A DNA stretch of 64,000 nucleotides from Dyella sp. ASV24 (GTDB lineage: Bacteria; Pseudomonadota; Gammaproteobacteria; Xanthomonadales; Rhodanobacteraceae), in NCBI RefSeq assembly GCF_016428905.1, contig NZ_JAELTQ010000004.1, forward strand, positions 25,582 through 89,581. The letters run 5' to 3'. The notes beneath the pieces were generated by a model that saw nothing but the letters and a program-made list of their open reading frames with translations, searched no databases and was not told the origin of the DNA. Of this stretch, positions 19,005-28,066 are shown in pieces. Position 1 is the stretch's first letter. The number at the start of each line of letters is the position of its first letter. Both the position numbers and the translations under genes were made by a program.

Positions 19005-20594
19005 ATGCTGGATGCCGATCTGAAGTCCCAACTGCAGGCCTACCTCGAGAAGGTCGTACACCCGATCGAGCTCCTGGCCTCCCTCGACCACAGCGAGAAG
19101 TCGCAGGAACTCAAGGGCCTGCTGGAAGATATCGCCCCGCTGTCGGACAAGATCTCGCTGCGCCTCGATGGCACGGCCGTACGCAAGCCGTCGTTCGCCA
19201 TCAACCGCCTCGGCACCGAGGTCGGCGTGAGCTTCGCGGGCATCCCGATGGGCCATGAGTTCACCTCACTGGTGCTGGCGCTGCTGCAGGTGGGCGGTCA
19301 CCCATCCAAGGCTTCGCAGGACGTCATCGAACAGGTGCGCAACCTCGACGGCGAATATCGCTTCGAGACGTTCATGTCGCTGTCCTGCCACAGCTGCCCG
19401 GACACCGTGCAGGCGCTGAACCTGATGAGCGTGCTCAACCCGAACATCTCGCACGTTGCTGTCGACGGCGCGCTGTTCCAGGACGAAGTGAACGAGCGCC
19501 AGGTGATGGCCGTTCCCACCGTGTTCCTCAACGGCGAGTTCTTCGACACCGGCCGCATGGAAATCGAGCAGATAGCCGCACGCCTGGACACCAACGCCCA
19601 TGAGCGCGCAGCCGAGCGGTTGAACGCCAAGGCACCATTCGAGGTGCTGGTGGTGGGTGGCGGTCCGGCGGGTGCAGCGGCTGCCATCTACGCAGCGCGT
19701 AAGGGTATCCGCACTGGCGTGGCAGCCGAGCGTTTTGGTGGGCAGGTGCTGGACACCATGGCCATCGAGAACTTTATTTCCGTGTCCTATACCGAGGGCC
19801 CGAAGCTTGCGGCTTCGCTGGAACAGCACGTACACGAGTACGACGTGGACGTGATGAACCTGCAGCGCGCCGAGCAACTGATCCCCGCTACCACCGAAGG
19901 CGGCCTGCATGAAGTGCGCCTTTCCAACGGCGCCACGCTGAAGGCCAAGACGGTGATCCTTTCGACCGGCGCCCGCTGGCGCAACATGAACGTTCCGGGC
20001 GAGCAGGAATACCGCAACAAGGGCGTGACCTACTGCCCGCACTGCGATGGCCCGTTGTTCAAGGGCAAGCGCGTGGCGGTGATTGGCGGCGGCAACTCCG
20101 GTGTGGAAGCCGCCATTGACCTGGCTGGCATCGTAGGCCACGTCACGCTGCTCGAATTCGACAGCAAGCTGCGCGCGGACGACGTTCTGCAGCGCAAGCT
20201 GCGCAGTCTGCCCAACGTGGACATCATCGTGAGTGCGCAGACCACCGAGGTGACGGGCGATGGCCAGAAGGTGACGGGCCTCAACTACACCGACCGCGCT
20301 GGTGGCCAGAATCATCGCGTGGCGCTCGAAGGCGTGTTCGTGCAGATCGGCCTGCTACCCAACACCGATTGGCTGAAGGGCACGATCAAGCTGTCGCCGC
20401 GCCACGAGATCGAAGTCGACGCACGCGGCGAGACCTCAGTGCCAGGCGTATTCGCAGCCGGCGACGTCACCACCGTGCCGTACAAGCAGATCGTCATTGC
20501 GATGGGTGAAGGCGCCAAGGCATCGCTGAGCGCCTTCGACTACCTGATCCGCCTGCCGGTAGATGAGCCGGAGCAGGAAACCGTCGCCGCCTGA
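19005..20594 (+). CDS. ahpF: Alkyl hydroperoxide reductase subunit F
   Basis: 529 residues. A flavoprotein disulfide reductase that uses NADH to recycle AhpC. The N-terminal tandem thioredoxin-fold domain carries the CHSC redox site (C128, C131). The C-terminal thioredoxin-reductase-like part starts with the FAD motif [12 protein letters not shown] (216-227) and carries the second CPHC pair (C344, C347), followed by the NAD motif [11 protein letters not shown]. All four redox cysteines are intact. It ends with a strong terminator. Confidence 0.98.
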   Translation: MLDADLKSQLQAYLEKVVHPIELLASLDHSEKSQELKGLLEDIAPLSDKISLRLDGTAVRKPSFAINRLGTEVGVSFAGIPMGHEFTSLVLALLQVGGHPSKASQDVIEQVRNLDGEYRFETFMSLSCHSCPDTVQALNLMSVLNPNISHVAVDGALFQDEVNERQVMAVPTVFLNGEFFDTGRMEIEQIAARLDTNAHERAAERLNAKAPFEVLVVGGGPAGAAAAIYAARKGIRTGVAAERFGGQVLDTMAIENFISVSYTEGPKLAASLEQHVHEYDVDVMNLQRAEQLIPATTEGGLHEVRLSNGATLKAKTVILSTGARWRNMNVPGEQEYRNKGVTYCPHCDGPLFKGKRVAVIGGGNSGVEAAIDLAGIVGHVTLLEFDSKLRADDVLQRKLRSLPNVDIIVSAQTTEVTGDGQKVTGLNYTDRAGGQNHRVALEGVFVQIGLLPNTDWLKGTIKLSPRHEIEVDARGETSVPGVFAAGDVTTVPYKQIVIAMGEGAKASLSAFDYLIRLPVDEPEQETVAA

Positions 20595-20609
20595 CAACAT
20601 CGTTCCAAC

Positions 20610-20663
20610 GCCCGGTCCCGCGCAGCCGCTCCCCTCACGGCTCGCAGGGCCGGGCTTTTTTTT
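20610..20663 (+). terminator. Rho-independent terminator of ahpCF
   Basis: GCCCGG (20610-20615) pairs with CCGGGC (20650-20655), enclosing a GC-rich loop with internal pairing, and is followed directly by eight T residues (20656-20663). It lies 16 nt after the ahpF stop. Confidence 0.8.
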
Positions 20664-20957
20664 GCGCGCAGGACACTGCCCAGCCCAGGCCACACGCGGC
20701 TTATAACCAGGGGTTCTCTCGACATGAGAAACCCTCATCTGCTGAAGCCTTTTCATCGCTCCGGGTCCGGGCTTAGATAGCTCGACCCACCATCACCCGT
20801 GCATCCATACATCGGTGATGCCGTAGCGCTGGGAACCTTCCCTGCCAAGGGGCTCTTCTCCCAAGCTGCCGCCGACGCGGAAGTCGTTGACTCCCGTATT
20901 GCGCACGGATGCGCACGGCGGCAGCACCTGCCGCCCATGAGCCAGAAAGCCATCGCC
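20664..20957. other. Gap between the ahpF terminator and the thioredoxin-like gene
   Basis: About 290 nt with no supported gene. The clearest feature is a perfect 8-bp hairpin with a 3-nt loop (GGCGGCAG 20917-20924, CTGCCGCC 20928-20935) ending one base before an in-frame ATG at 20937. It would occlude initiation there, which favours the ATG at 20958. No convincing promoter boxes were found. Confidence 0.4.
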
Positions 20958-22289
20958 ATGCCCCAACCCATTCGCCACACGAAGCACCCGTTGCTCACCA
21001 CCTTGCTGCTCACCCTGCTCCCGGCCGCTGCCGCGTGCGCAGCCGAAGCCAAGGCGCCACTGACCATCGATGAAGCACTGAAGGCATCGGCCGAGCAGCA
21101 TCGGCCCGTACTGGTCGATTTCCAGGCGGTGTGGTGCTACTCCTGCTACTACATGGCCAGCCATGTGCTCAACGGGCCGGAATGGGACGCCGTGCAACGC
21201 AAGGCCATCGTGATCGAGGCCGACGCCGATTCGCCGGATGGCCAGACATGGATGAAGAAACTCCACGCATCCTTCCTGCCCAGCTACGTAGTGCTGGACG
21301 AGCATGGCAATGAACTGGGCCGCATCTCGGCGGAGCAGCCTCGAGAGAAGTTCTACCCGAAGGTCAACGCCATCCTCGCCACGGGCAACACACTGGATGG
21401 ACTGAAGCAGAAAGCACTCAAGGGTACCGACGACGATGTCGCCAGCGTGCTGGAGGCATATGAGGCGCGCTCCGAAGGCAACGAGGGCCTGGACTGGTTT
21501 GCCTCCCTGCCCACAGCACGACAACAGAGCGTCCGAAAATATGGCCGCGCCACCGTAGCGCTTGATCAACTCACCCTGATCAAGGCTCTGGCAGCGAAGG
21601 ACAATGCTGGAGTGATCGCCAGCGCACAGAAAGTGTTGGCGCAGGACATCGGCTGCCAGCGCCCGTACGTACTCGATAACCTGCTCGACGCCACGGATAA
21701 GCTGCCCACCGCCGAGCGCAAGGCGCTGCTCGCCACGCAGCGAAAGCCGCTCGACACTTACGTCAATACACAAGTTCTCGTTGCCCAACCTGCCTGCGCT
21801 GACCAGCGCAGCGCCTTACTGACCAGCGTTGAGTTGGACGAAACGCTGGGCGACGATGCTGCCGCCACAGCCCTTCTCGATCGCGCCATCACGCAGACAC
21901 GCCAGCGTCTTGGCACTAACCTCGCCAGCGATCGCAATCTCGCCGACAACCTGCGCATCTACCTGGCTCGCGCCAAGCGCACTGCGGAGCTGGATGACTA
22001 TCAACGCAAGCTGATTGCCGCCTATCCGAACGATTACGTCTACGCCTACCGCTACGGCCGCAGCCTGGTGGATGCAGGCAAGCCCGCCGATGCACTGCCT
22101 TACCTTGCGCAGGCTGCCGACAAGGCTTATGGCGCCAACCGTCTCTCTGTGGCATTGCAGCGAGTGAAGGCACTGAAGGCGCTACATCGCAATGACGAAG
22201 CCAAGAAGCTTGCCGACGACGTGCTGGAAACCAATGGTCCATGGTTCCCCAAGCAAGCGGACGCACTGAAGGCTGAACTCAAAGCCTGA
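20958..22289 (+). CDS. Exported thioredoxin-fold protein with C-terminal helical repeats
   Basis: 443 residues from ATG 20958; ATG 20937 (7 aa longer) is possible but lies against a hairpin without a ribosome-binding site. A signal peptide spans about 1-29 (basic start, leucine-rich core, ACAAE), so it should be periplasmic. The thioredoxin domain contains VDFQAVWCYSCYYM with the CYSC redox pair (C60, C63), followed by a cis-Pro loop (SYVV region). It resembles the DsbD C-terminal/DUF255-like group. From about residue 150 on the chain is alpha-helical with TPR-like helix pairs, e.g. YAYRYGRSLVDAGKPADAL. A role in periplasmic thiol reduction is likely; the partner is unknown. Confidence 0.7.
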   Translation: MPQPIRHTKHPLLTTLLLTLLPAAAACAAEAKAPLTIDEALKASAEQHRPVLVDFQAVWCYSCYYMASHVLNGPEWDAVQRKAIVIEADADSPDGQTWMKKLHASFLPSYVVLDEHGNELGRISAEQPREKFYPKVNAILATGNTLDGLKQKALKGTDDDVASVLEAYEARSEGNEGLDWFASLPTARQQSVRKYGRATVALDQLTLIKALAAKDNAGVIASAQKVLAQDIGCQRPYVLDNLLDATDKLPTAERKALLATQRKPLDTYVNTQVLVAQPACADQRSALLTSVELDETLGDDAAATALLDRAITQTRQRLGTNLASDRNLADNLRIYLARAKRTAELDDYQRKLIAAYPNDYVYAYRYGRSLVDAGKPADALPYLAQAADKAYGANRLSVALQRVKALKALHRNDEAKKLADDVLETNGPWFPKQADALKAELKA

Positions 22290-22506
22290 CGTCACTTGAT
22301 ATGACTGGCGCGAAGACCGCACCTTCGCGCCAGCTCGCTACACCATGCCCCGCACAGGGCCATGGGATACATGGACCGACGTCCATACGATGACTGACGC
22401 GCGCACCGGCTGAGGCGAAACAAACGCGTGCGACCGCCATCAGGGCGGTCACAGAATCTTCAGGGGCGCGCGGCGAACGCCGCGTCAGCCACCCATGTAT
22501 GTGCAA
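22290..22506. terminator. Stacked hairpins between convergent genes
   Basis: This 217-nt gap holds three perfect hairpins: an 11-bp stem CTGGCGCGAAG (22305-22315)/CTTCGCGCCAG (22323-22333); a 7-bp stem GACCGCC (22432-22438)/GGCGGTC (22444-22450); and CGCGGCG (22469-22475)/CGCCGCG (22478-22484). The first most likely ends the thioredoxin-like gene; the others may end the leftward small gene at 22507. None has a strong T run. Confidence 0.55.
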
Positions 22507-22758
22507 CTACAGCTGTTGCAGCAAACGCTCCAGCTCGCCGCGCAACTGCCTCACTTGCGACAAGGCGTTATCACGCTCGCGCATCACATCGTTGTGAACC
22601 GCCAACGACACGACGTGCGCCGACAACGTTTTCTTCCTTGCACGGTAACGACGCGCACGCTCCGCCGGAGTCAAGGCATTGGGCTTGCGTGGACGCCCGC
22701 GTGAGCGTTTGAACGCCAAGGGCAAAGCAAGCGTGCCCGGATCTTGTGGGTCAACCAT
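22507..22758 (-). CDS. Small AT-hook / basic-region / coiled-coil protein, probable DNA binder
   Basis: 83 residues from ATG 22758 with a strong GAGGAGGA ribosome-binding site (22768-22775). Order of elements: a short N-terminus, an AT-hook core RGRPR (20-24), a highly basic segment ERARRYRARKK (33-43), then a predicted amphipathic coiled coil with Leu/Val/Met spacing (about 52-83). The layout resembles a miniature bZIP: basic DNA-contact region followed by a dimerising coil. Short proteins with a GRPRK...AERARRYRARK block occur in proteobacteria as uncharacterised proteins. Its promoter contains a perfect 26-bp palindrome, suggesting autoregulation. The function is unknown; DNA binding is inferred. 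Confidence 0.75.
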   Translation of the reverse strand: MVDPQDPGTLALPLAFKRSRGRPRKPNALTPAERARRYRARKKTLSAHVVSLAVHNDVMRERDNALSQVRQLRGELERLLQQL

Positions 22759-22781
22759 GGTGCGTCCTCCTCATTTGCGCC

Positions 22782-22807
22782 TATTTTACGTGACGTCACG
22801 TAAAATA
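22782..22807. promoter_or_regulatory. Perfect 26-bp palindrome in the promoter of the small DNA-binder gene
   Basis: The half-site TATTTTACGTGAC is followed by its exact reverse complement with no spacer; the centre is TGACGTCA. On the minus strand, TAAAAT within it (22788-22783) is a good -10 candidate. TTGTAT 16 nt upstream is a weak -35, so the palindrome fills the spacer and -10 of the promoter for the gene at 22758. This is the classic position of a repressor operator. A related ACGTGACG stands at 22903-22910 in front of the rightward gene. Confidence 0.7.
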
Positions 22808-22822
22808 CAAGAAAAATCTCAC

Positions 22823-22851
22823 GAAAAAACAGCCGAAAAGGCCATTTTTTT
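22823..22851. terminator. Short A/T-flanked hairpin, possible bidirectional terminator
   Basis: A-run, GCC-gaaaa-GGC mini-stem, then a run of seven T residues. The stem is short (3 to 4 bp plus A:T pairing with a CA/CA mismatch), so this could be a weak insulating terminator between the two divergent genes or just AT-rich promoter DNA. Confidence 0.25.
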
Positions 22852-23014
22852 CATGTAAATCCGCTTATTGACCATGTCGGCCGAAGTGGGCCCCGTGCGT
22901 TCACGTGACGAGGAGATTCCTGTCGCTACCGTGCAACACGTCGGCTACCGGAGGAGGCGGCCACGCGGTGCCGGGGCGAATACGCCCACCAAGTAAAAAA
23001 GGGGAAAACCGAAG

Positions 23015-23698
23015 ATGGATTCGCTCTATGAGCTGTCGTCGCGGGCCATCCGCCGTCTTTACGACGCACGCATCAAGACACCGCCCGTACTCGATATCGA
23101 CAGCTGCTTCCCCGACGGCCACCGTTTTCACAATGCCTGGGAGGTCATTCGCGGCGAGGCTATGGCCGTGCTCGAGGGCGCGCAGCCCATCCCCCGATTC
23201 CACGAGATCATGCCGACCCAGGCCGAGATCTCCGCCACCGATGGGCGTGACTGGCGCATGTTTCTGCTCAGGATCTACGGACAGGACATTCACGCCAACC
23301 AGGCGCGCTGCCCGTTTCTCACCGAGCTGCTGGCCGCCTGCCCCAGTGTACTGTCGGCCACACTCTCCTTCCTTGCCCCTCACAAGCACATACCGCGTCA
23401 TAGCGGGCCGTTCCGGGGAATTCTGCGCTATCAGCTGAACCTGGAAGCGCCGCTGGCCGACGACGGACTTCCTGCTGCCGTGCTATGGCTGGCTGGCGAG
23501 GAACATCGAATGGGGAGTGGCGAGCAATTGCTGTGGGACGACACCTACCCCCACGAAGTGTGGAACCGCTGCGAGCAGACGCGCGTCGCGTTGCTGTTGG
23601 ACGTCTATCGTCCGGATATGCCGTTGGACCTGCGCCTGCTGTCGAGCGCCGTCACCAAGAGCGTCGGCATGGTCGCGCGCTGGCGCGGTCTCGCCTGA
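23015..23698 (+). CDS. Aspartyl/asparaginyl beta-hydroxylase-type Fe(II)/2-oxoglutarate dioxygenase
   Basis: 227 residues. It belongs to the AspH/LpxO-like cupin family: metal ligands H129 (in IPRHSGP) and H180 (in DDTYPHEVWN), with R190 as the likely 2-oxoglutarate-binding arginine, and the RYQLNLE strand between them. These enzymes hydroxylate protein Asp/Asn side chains or lipid A acyl chains (LpxO); the substrate cannot be decided here. No membrane segment is evident, unlike typical LpxO. It is transcribed divergently from the small DNA-binder gene, with the ACGTGACG element about 105 nt upstream. Confidence 0.82.
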   Translation: MDSLYELSSRAIRRLYDARIKTPPVLDIDSCFPDGHRFHNAWEVIRGEAMAVLEGAQPIPRFHEIMPTQAEISATDGRDWRMFLLRIYGQDIHANQARCPFLTELLAACPSVLSATLSFLAPHKHIPRHSGPFRGILRYQLNLEAPLADDGLPAAVLWLAGEEHRMGSGEQLLWDDTYPHEVWNRCEQTRVALLLDVYRPDMPLDLRLLSSAVTKSVGMVARWRGLA

Positions 23699-23864
23699 GC
23701 GATCCAACTCAGCACGAAACCGCAACCTGGCGATCAGGACAAACACACCACACTGCCTCGTGCCTGCGTGGTGTCGCCCGCCAACCCAGCTGCTCGCGGG
23801 ACTTACGGCGGGCCATGCAACGACAAAGGCCAACCGCGACCGGCTCCGGCCGCGGACGACATCA

Positions 23865-24413
23865 TCAGGAGTGACGACTGGTCTCGAACAGGAACCACAC
23901 GCGACGCTCGGCCTCGTCGATCCAGTTTTCCAGCAGGCTAGCCGTGGCGACGTCGCGGTACTCATCGCATAGCTCGTGCGTGGCGCGCATGTAACCGGCC
24001 AGTCGCTGGTTGTCTTCGCGAAGCTCGGCCAGCATGTCGTCCGGCGTCACGAAATCAGCATCGTTGTCGGACAGGCGGGCCAATCGCTTGGCATGACCAA
24101 GCGAGCGCAACGTGGTACCACCCAATTTGCGCACGCGCTCAGCGATGGGATCCACCGTGGCGTAGATCTCGTCCGATTGCTCGTCGAGCAGCAAGTGATA
24201 GTCACGGAAATACGGCCCCGACATGTGCCAATGGAAGTTCTTGGTCTTCAGGTACAGAGCCATGACATCGGCCAACAGCGCATTCAGCTCGCCGGAGATA
24301 TCGCGCGTGGCCTTCTCACCCAACGCCGATGGCGTATTGAGTGGTGCCTTCTGACGAGCCTTGGCGCTACTGGTATCGCTCTTGGCTTTGCTTGCCTTGC
24401 TTGTCTTGCTCAT
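23865..24413 (-). CDS. dps: Dps-family DNA-binding ferritin-like protein
   Basis: 182 residues from ATG 24413 (Shine-Dalgarno GGAGAT); the frame runs open to 24581 but would overlap the upstream gene. A lysine-rich N-terminal tail (residues 3-22) fits DNA binding. The ferroxidase signature KNFHWHMSGPYF (58-69) is followed by DYHLLLDEQSDEIY, giving the inter-subunit iron site. Dps dodecamers sequester iron and protect DNA from peroxide, consistent with ahpCF nearby. It lies 44 nt after the YoaK gene and may share its transcript. Confidence 0.92.
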   Translation of the reverse strand: MSKTSKASKAKSDTSSAKARQKAPLNTPSALGEKATRDISGELNALLADVMALYLKTKNFHWHMSGPYFRDYHLLLDEQSDEIYATVDPIAERVRKLGGTTLRSLGHAKRLARLSDNDADFVTPDDMLAELREDNQRLAGYMRATHELCDEYRDVATASLLENWIDEAERRVWFLFETSRHS

Positions 24414-24457
24414 GTGGGATCTCCGCGGTAGACCAGACGAGTATGGTCTGGCAAATG

Positions 24458-25150
24458 TCATTTCGATGTCGGCATAGGATCGGCATCGCCATATCGCAAC
24501 ACCGCCGCCGCGCTCAGCAAGGGCGGCACGACAAAGCACCACATGCCGCCGAAGGCATAAAGCAGTGCACCCGCCGCACAACCGATAGCGAATGCCAGCA
24601 CGGCAAAACTCATGCGCCGAAGCCGACCATCGAGCGCGGCTCGTTGCGCTTCAGGCGCACCACGAATGCGATCAGCCACATCCAGCATGATTTGTGTGGT
24701 GGTGCCCGTCATCAATGTGGACGGGGGCGAGCTACCCAAATGCACGCGGTGCACGGCGTTCTGGATCGCCATGGCTCCGACCAGGGTCATACCGGTCAAC
24801 GTTGCAGCCCAACTGTCACCCTGCGGAAACGGCCCGTAGTAAATCGCCAGCACCATGGCCGTCACCAGCAGCAATAACTTGATCGACAGCAACGAACGCA
24901 CCACGGGCTGCCCTGCGTCGATCAGGCGGTAACGAAGTAGCCGCGCACCTATGACAAAAATACAGAACACTGGCAGCGCCAAAAGCTTGGCGACGATGCC
25001 GGACGTCCCCGACACCAGCGCTGCCCCGATAGTGACGAAGTTACCCGTCACATGCGCCGTGAACAGACCATGCAATGCCAGGAAGCCTGCAGTATCCACA
25101 TAGCCGGCCATCACACTGAGGATGGTCGGCAACCAGGGTTTCTCATTCAT
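24458..25150 (-). CDS. YoaK/DUF1275-family membrane protein
   Basis: 230 residues, about six membrane helices. The N-terminal AGYVDTAGFLALHGLFTAHVTGN is typical of DUF1275 (YoaK), as is the later IQNAVHR and MTGTTTQ pattern. Function is unknown in the family. It starts 42 nt downstream of the porin gene and could be the tail of the upstream operon. Confidence 0.82.
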   Translation of the reverse strand: MNEKPWLPTILSVMAGYVDTAGFLALHGLFTAHVTGNFVTIGAALVSGTSGIVAKLLALPVFCIFVIGARLLRYRLIDAGQPVVRSLLSIKLLLLVTAMVLAIYYGPFPQGDSWAATLTGMTLVGAMAIQNAVHRVHLGSSPPSTLMTGTTTQIMLDVADRIRGAPEAQRAALDGRLRRMSFAVLAFAIGCAAGALLYAFGGMWCFVVPPLLSAAAVLRYGDADPMPTSK

Positions 25151-25192
25151 GCAGTCATCCTCTCCCGATACCAGGTTTGCTTTTTCGTTGCG

Positions 25193-26680
25193 TCACCACA
25201 TGAACTTCCCTTCGACGCCCACATAGTCGGCATCGCGCCCGCCGGCCATGCGTATGGCCTGCCCTACGTCGTAGCGCACAGCTTCCACCGCACCAGTGAA
25301 GTTAGCGTTGAAGGCGTAGTCCGCACGCACCTGGCCGTATGCGCCCGTCCATTTGCTACCGCGCCCCGCCGTGCCGGGCAACGGAATATTGGGTTGCACG
25401 TAAATGGCATCGGCGGTGGATTCACGCCACTGAAATCCCACCGCTGCCATCAGTGTGAGCCGGCTGATCGGCTTGATGGTCACACTGGGTTTCACATGTC
25501 GCAGATTGGCGTAACCGGTATAGGCCGCCAGCGTGAAGTAATAGCCATTGGGGAACAGGGGGTTGAACGTGCCCACCGTGCCATCACCAGGATGGCGGTC
25601 GCCCGAGGCCGCATCCACCTGCAAGCCGATTCGTGGTGACCACGCAACCGGCCATGTGTAACCAACCCGCGCACCGGTGCCCCAGGCATCGATGTCTTTG
25701 GCGCCAACATGGCCGCGCTGCGCCATGGCTTCCAGATCCCAATCCACGCCCGATTGGTTGCCGGCGAAACGCACGTCATACACATCACGGTGCTCATCGC
25801 CCACGGCATCGAGATAGCGCGCGTTATCGCGACTGTAGAGCGAGTAGTACGCCGAAAGCTCATCCTTTCCCCATAGCAGGCGCTCCACGCGCAGCGTGTG
25901 GAAGCGGAAATGGTGGCTGGACGTGTCGTCGAACGGGTGCTGGTCGTTGTATTGCACGGGCTGACTGAAAAAGCCGATGAAGCGCCACTTGCTGCCCTCC
26001 CAATCGGCCCAGATCGCGTCGAACGACTGGCGCACATTCGGACCGTCGCGTAACGACACGAAGCGCTGCAGGTCGAAGGCGAAATCCTGGCGGCCCACGC
26101 GCGCCTTGAAGGTGCCGCCGGCGAAGGTCCGCACATAGGCGACGAAGGCCAGCCGAAGATCCCAGGGGTTGCGGTCAGCGCCGCTTATCACCTGCTTGTT
26201 CATCGTGCGCGCATCTTCGAACTGCACGAACGCCTGCCAATAGTGGGCGAAATGCAGATCGGCATGTAGCTGAAAACGTTGCAACAGATAGGTGTTGTTC
26301 GGGTTGTGACCAATGCCGAAGCTGGCGGCATCTTGCATTTCCGTTCGCTCACGCAAATTCACGCCGAACGACAGGTAAGTCTTCGGATCACTGTCACTCA
26401 ACGACAGATATTTGAGCGCGTCGCCCCACTGGGTACGCAACGAAGGGTCGGCGAGCACCGACCAATCCTCCTGCCAGCGATTGCTGCGCAGCGCAGGTCG
26501 CTCAGCCGCATTCTGAACGGGGGTGACTTGCGTGGAGTCAGCGCTCTCGTCCTGCGCACGCGCTGTGGTCGAGGCAAGACTCAGGCTCAGCATCACGCCT
26601 GCCATCACGAAACGCACGGGAGCGACAAGCGCTCCCGTGTGAATGCACGAAGGGTTATGTACCCTCCCCGCTCGCCACAT
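25193..26680 (-). CDS. Alginate-export-type outer-membrane beta-barrel porin
   Basis: 495 residues from ATG 26680; GTG 26617 (MRFVMAGV..., a more compact signal peptide) is a credible alternative. A signal peptide ends TARA before QDES. The mature protein is rich in alternating beta strands with many aromatic/charged pairs (YLLQRFQLHADLHF, RVGRQDF, YSLYSRDNARYLD) and ends in aromatic W, matching the alginate_exp/AlgE-like channel family. It starts 5 nt after the VOC gene stop, so it is part of the operon and probably the uptake or export pore for its substrate. Confidence 0.78.
   Translation of the reverse strand: MWRAGRVHNPSCIHTGALVAPVRFVMAGVMLSLSLASTTARAQDESADSTQVTPVQNAAERPALRSNRWQEDWSVLADPSLRTQWGDALKYLSLSDSDPKTYLSFGVNLRERTEMQDAASFGIGHNPNNTYLLQRFQLHADLHFAHYWQAFVQFEDARTMNKQVISGADRNPWDLRLAFVAYVRTFAGGTFKARVGRQDFAFDLQRFVSLRDGPNVRQSFDAIWADWEGSKWRFIGFFSQPVQYNDQHPFDDTSSHHFRFHTLRVERLLWGKDELSAYYSLYSRDNARYLDAVGDEHRDVYDVRFAGNQSGVDWDLEAMAQRGHVGAKDIDAWGTGARVGYTWPVAWSPRIGLQVDAASGDRHPGDGTVGTFNPLFPNGYYFTLAAYTGYANLRHVKPSVTIKPISRLTLMAAVGFQWRESTADAIYVQPNIPLPGTAGRGSKWTGAYGQVRADYAFNANFTGAVEAVRYDVGQAIRMAGGRDADYVGVEGKFMW
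26615..26639. repeat. Perfect hairpin at the porin gene 5' end
   Basis: CACGGGAGCG (26615-26624) and CGCTCCCGTG (26630-26639) form a 10-bp stem with a 5-nt loop. On the minus-strand transcript it lies about 50 nt after the VOC stop and overlaps the first codons of the porin gene if ATG 26680 is used. It may tune porin translation or protect the upstream mRNA. Confidence 0.5.
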
Positions 26681-26685
26681 GACGC

Positions 26686-27594
26686 TCAGTGACCGACGCT
26701 GGCGTGGATCTCGGCTACGTAACCACCCGGGAATTCCACCACCGTCGATTCACGACCTTCACTGGTATACGGCTCCACCAGCACCTTCACGCCATGCGCC
26801 TTGGCCTTGGTCAACGTGTCGGAAACACTGTCCACCTCGTAGCCGGTCATCTCATGACCGTACGGATACGGCAGATGCCCATCGGTGACGAAGACGGCCA
26901 TCTTGCCGAAAGTGGACTCGATGCGAATGCGGCGGAAGGTATCGCCGCTCCGGCCAATCTCCACGCCGGGCGCCTTGGCGTCATCAGCTACTACCTTGCC
27001 GTGTGAGAACGTCAGGAAGCTTTTGACGAATGCTTCCGCGCGATCCGGCGATACGTAGACGCGATTCTCCGGAACGGTCTGGAACGGTGCATAGTTCGGC
27101 GGCGTGGTGTGCCAGTACAGCTGCATGTTGACGCCACCCGGCCACTGGATGACCACGTCGCGACCAATCGGATCGGGAAAGGTTTGCACGATGACATCCG
27201 CGCCGGCAACGCGGGCAGCCTTGACCGCCACGTCGATGTCGGTCACCAGATAGCCCGTGCGCTCATCGCCGAACGGATGCGGGATCGGCGTACGGAAGCC
27301 AAACAGCGACACCGTCCCCACGGGCGTCTGCAGCAACTGAGTGCTGGTACTGCTAGGCGTAGGCGTCACGGTGGCAATGCCCTGTTTGGTGCTCTGGCCA
27401 CCGAACGTGGCAAGGAAGCTCTCCACGAAGCGATCCACATCTGCTGGCGCCACATAGACGTGCGTGGTGTCGTACTGCGCCCCCACGGCCACCATCGGTG
27501 TGGCCGGCGCCTCCTTGGCAAAGACGGGTGGCGATGCGATACCGGCCGCAGCAAGGCCAAGGGCAAGAGCGAGAAACTTTGAATACGTACGCAT
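26686..27594 (-). CDS. Exported protein with two VOC (glyoxalase/dioxygenase-like) domains
   Basis: 302 residues. A clear Sec signal peptide (basic MRTYSK, hydrophobic core, cut near VFAK, about residue 27). Two repeated halves, each with the VOC beta-alpha-beta-beta-beta pattern: about 40-170 (TTHVYVAPADVDRFVES...) and about 178-300 (NRVYVSPDRAEAFVKS...). Each half ends in a conserved hydrophobic-acidic segment (GGVNMQLYW; GGYVAEIHA). VOC proteins bind metal and act as glyoxalases, extradiol dioxygenases or resistance proteins; a periplasmic one is unusual and its substrate is unknown. It begins 20 nt after the DoxX gene. Confidence 0.78.
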   Translation of the reverse strand: MRTYSKFLALALGLAAAGIASPPVFAKEAPATPMVAVGAQYDTTHVYVAPADVDRFVESFLATFGGQSTKQGIATVTPTPSSTSTQLLQTPVGTVSLFGFRTPIPHPFGDERTGYLVTDIDVAVKAARVAGADVIVQTFPDPIGRDVVIQWPGGVNMQLYWHTTPPNYAPFQTVPENRVYVSPDRAEAFVKSFLTFSHGKVVADDAKAPGVEIGRSGDTFRRIRIESTFGKMAVFVTDGHLPYPYGHEMTGYEVDSVSDTLTKAKAHGVKVLVEPYTSEGRESTVVEFPGGYVAEIHASVGH

Positions 27595-27614
27595 GGAGAA
27601 ACTCCCTTGGGTTA

Positions 27615-28064
27615 TCAGTAACCAGCCGATGAAGAAAAAGGTGCTACCCGGTCGCGCAAGTCATGCCATGCCACCAGCAGGAAGCCGCCGACCAGGCCTA
27701 GATGTTCGAAGAAGGCGTTCGTCACGCCGAATCGATCCGCGGCTGGCACTGCCCAGAAACGATTGGCCATGAAGGTTGCAGCCAACGTGAAGGCCGCGAG
27801 CAGCAACGCACCCACCCAGCGTCCACGCCCTGTAAGAATGGCCAGCGACGCGCCCAGCTCCAGCACGATCACGGCAAACGTCACCGGCCCTGCCGGCGAT
27901 AATCCGAAGTGGGCCGTTTCGGCGATCGCGCCGGGGATATCCCACGCTTTCTGCAAGCCACCCTGCAAATAAGCCGCACACAACCCCAGCAGGGCCAGCC
28001 AATGCACGGACGGCGAAGCAAAACGCTCTCGCCAACGCGTCGATGAAGATGTCGCGGGGAGCAT
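27615..28064 (-). CDS. DoxX-family membrane protein
   Basis: 149 residues from ATG 28064, two nt after the amidohydrolase stop. Four membrane helices with the DoxX pattern: LGLCAAYLQGGLQKAWDI near the start, a central VIVLELGASLAIL and GRWVGALLLAAFT, and a final FEHLGLVGGFLLVAWHD. DoxX-like proteins are small quinone-linked or redox-partner membrane proteins. In the operon it could couple an oxidation to the respiratory chain (inference). Confidence 0.8.
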   Translation of the reverse strand: MLPATSSSTRWRERFASPSVHWLALLGLCAAYLQGGLQKAWDIPGAIAETAHFGLSPAGPVTFAVIVLELGASLAILTGRGRWVGALLLAAFTLAATFMANRFWAVPAADRFGVTNAFFEHLGLVGGFLLVAWHDLRDRVAPFSSSAGY

Positions 28065-28066
28065 GG

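Noticed and set aside
22290..22506. Riboswitch between the thioredoxin-like and small DNA-binder genes
   Set aside because: The hairpins lie at the 3' ends of two convergent genes, and no aptamer pattern is recognisable; terminators are simpler.
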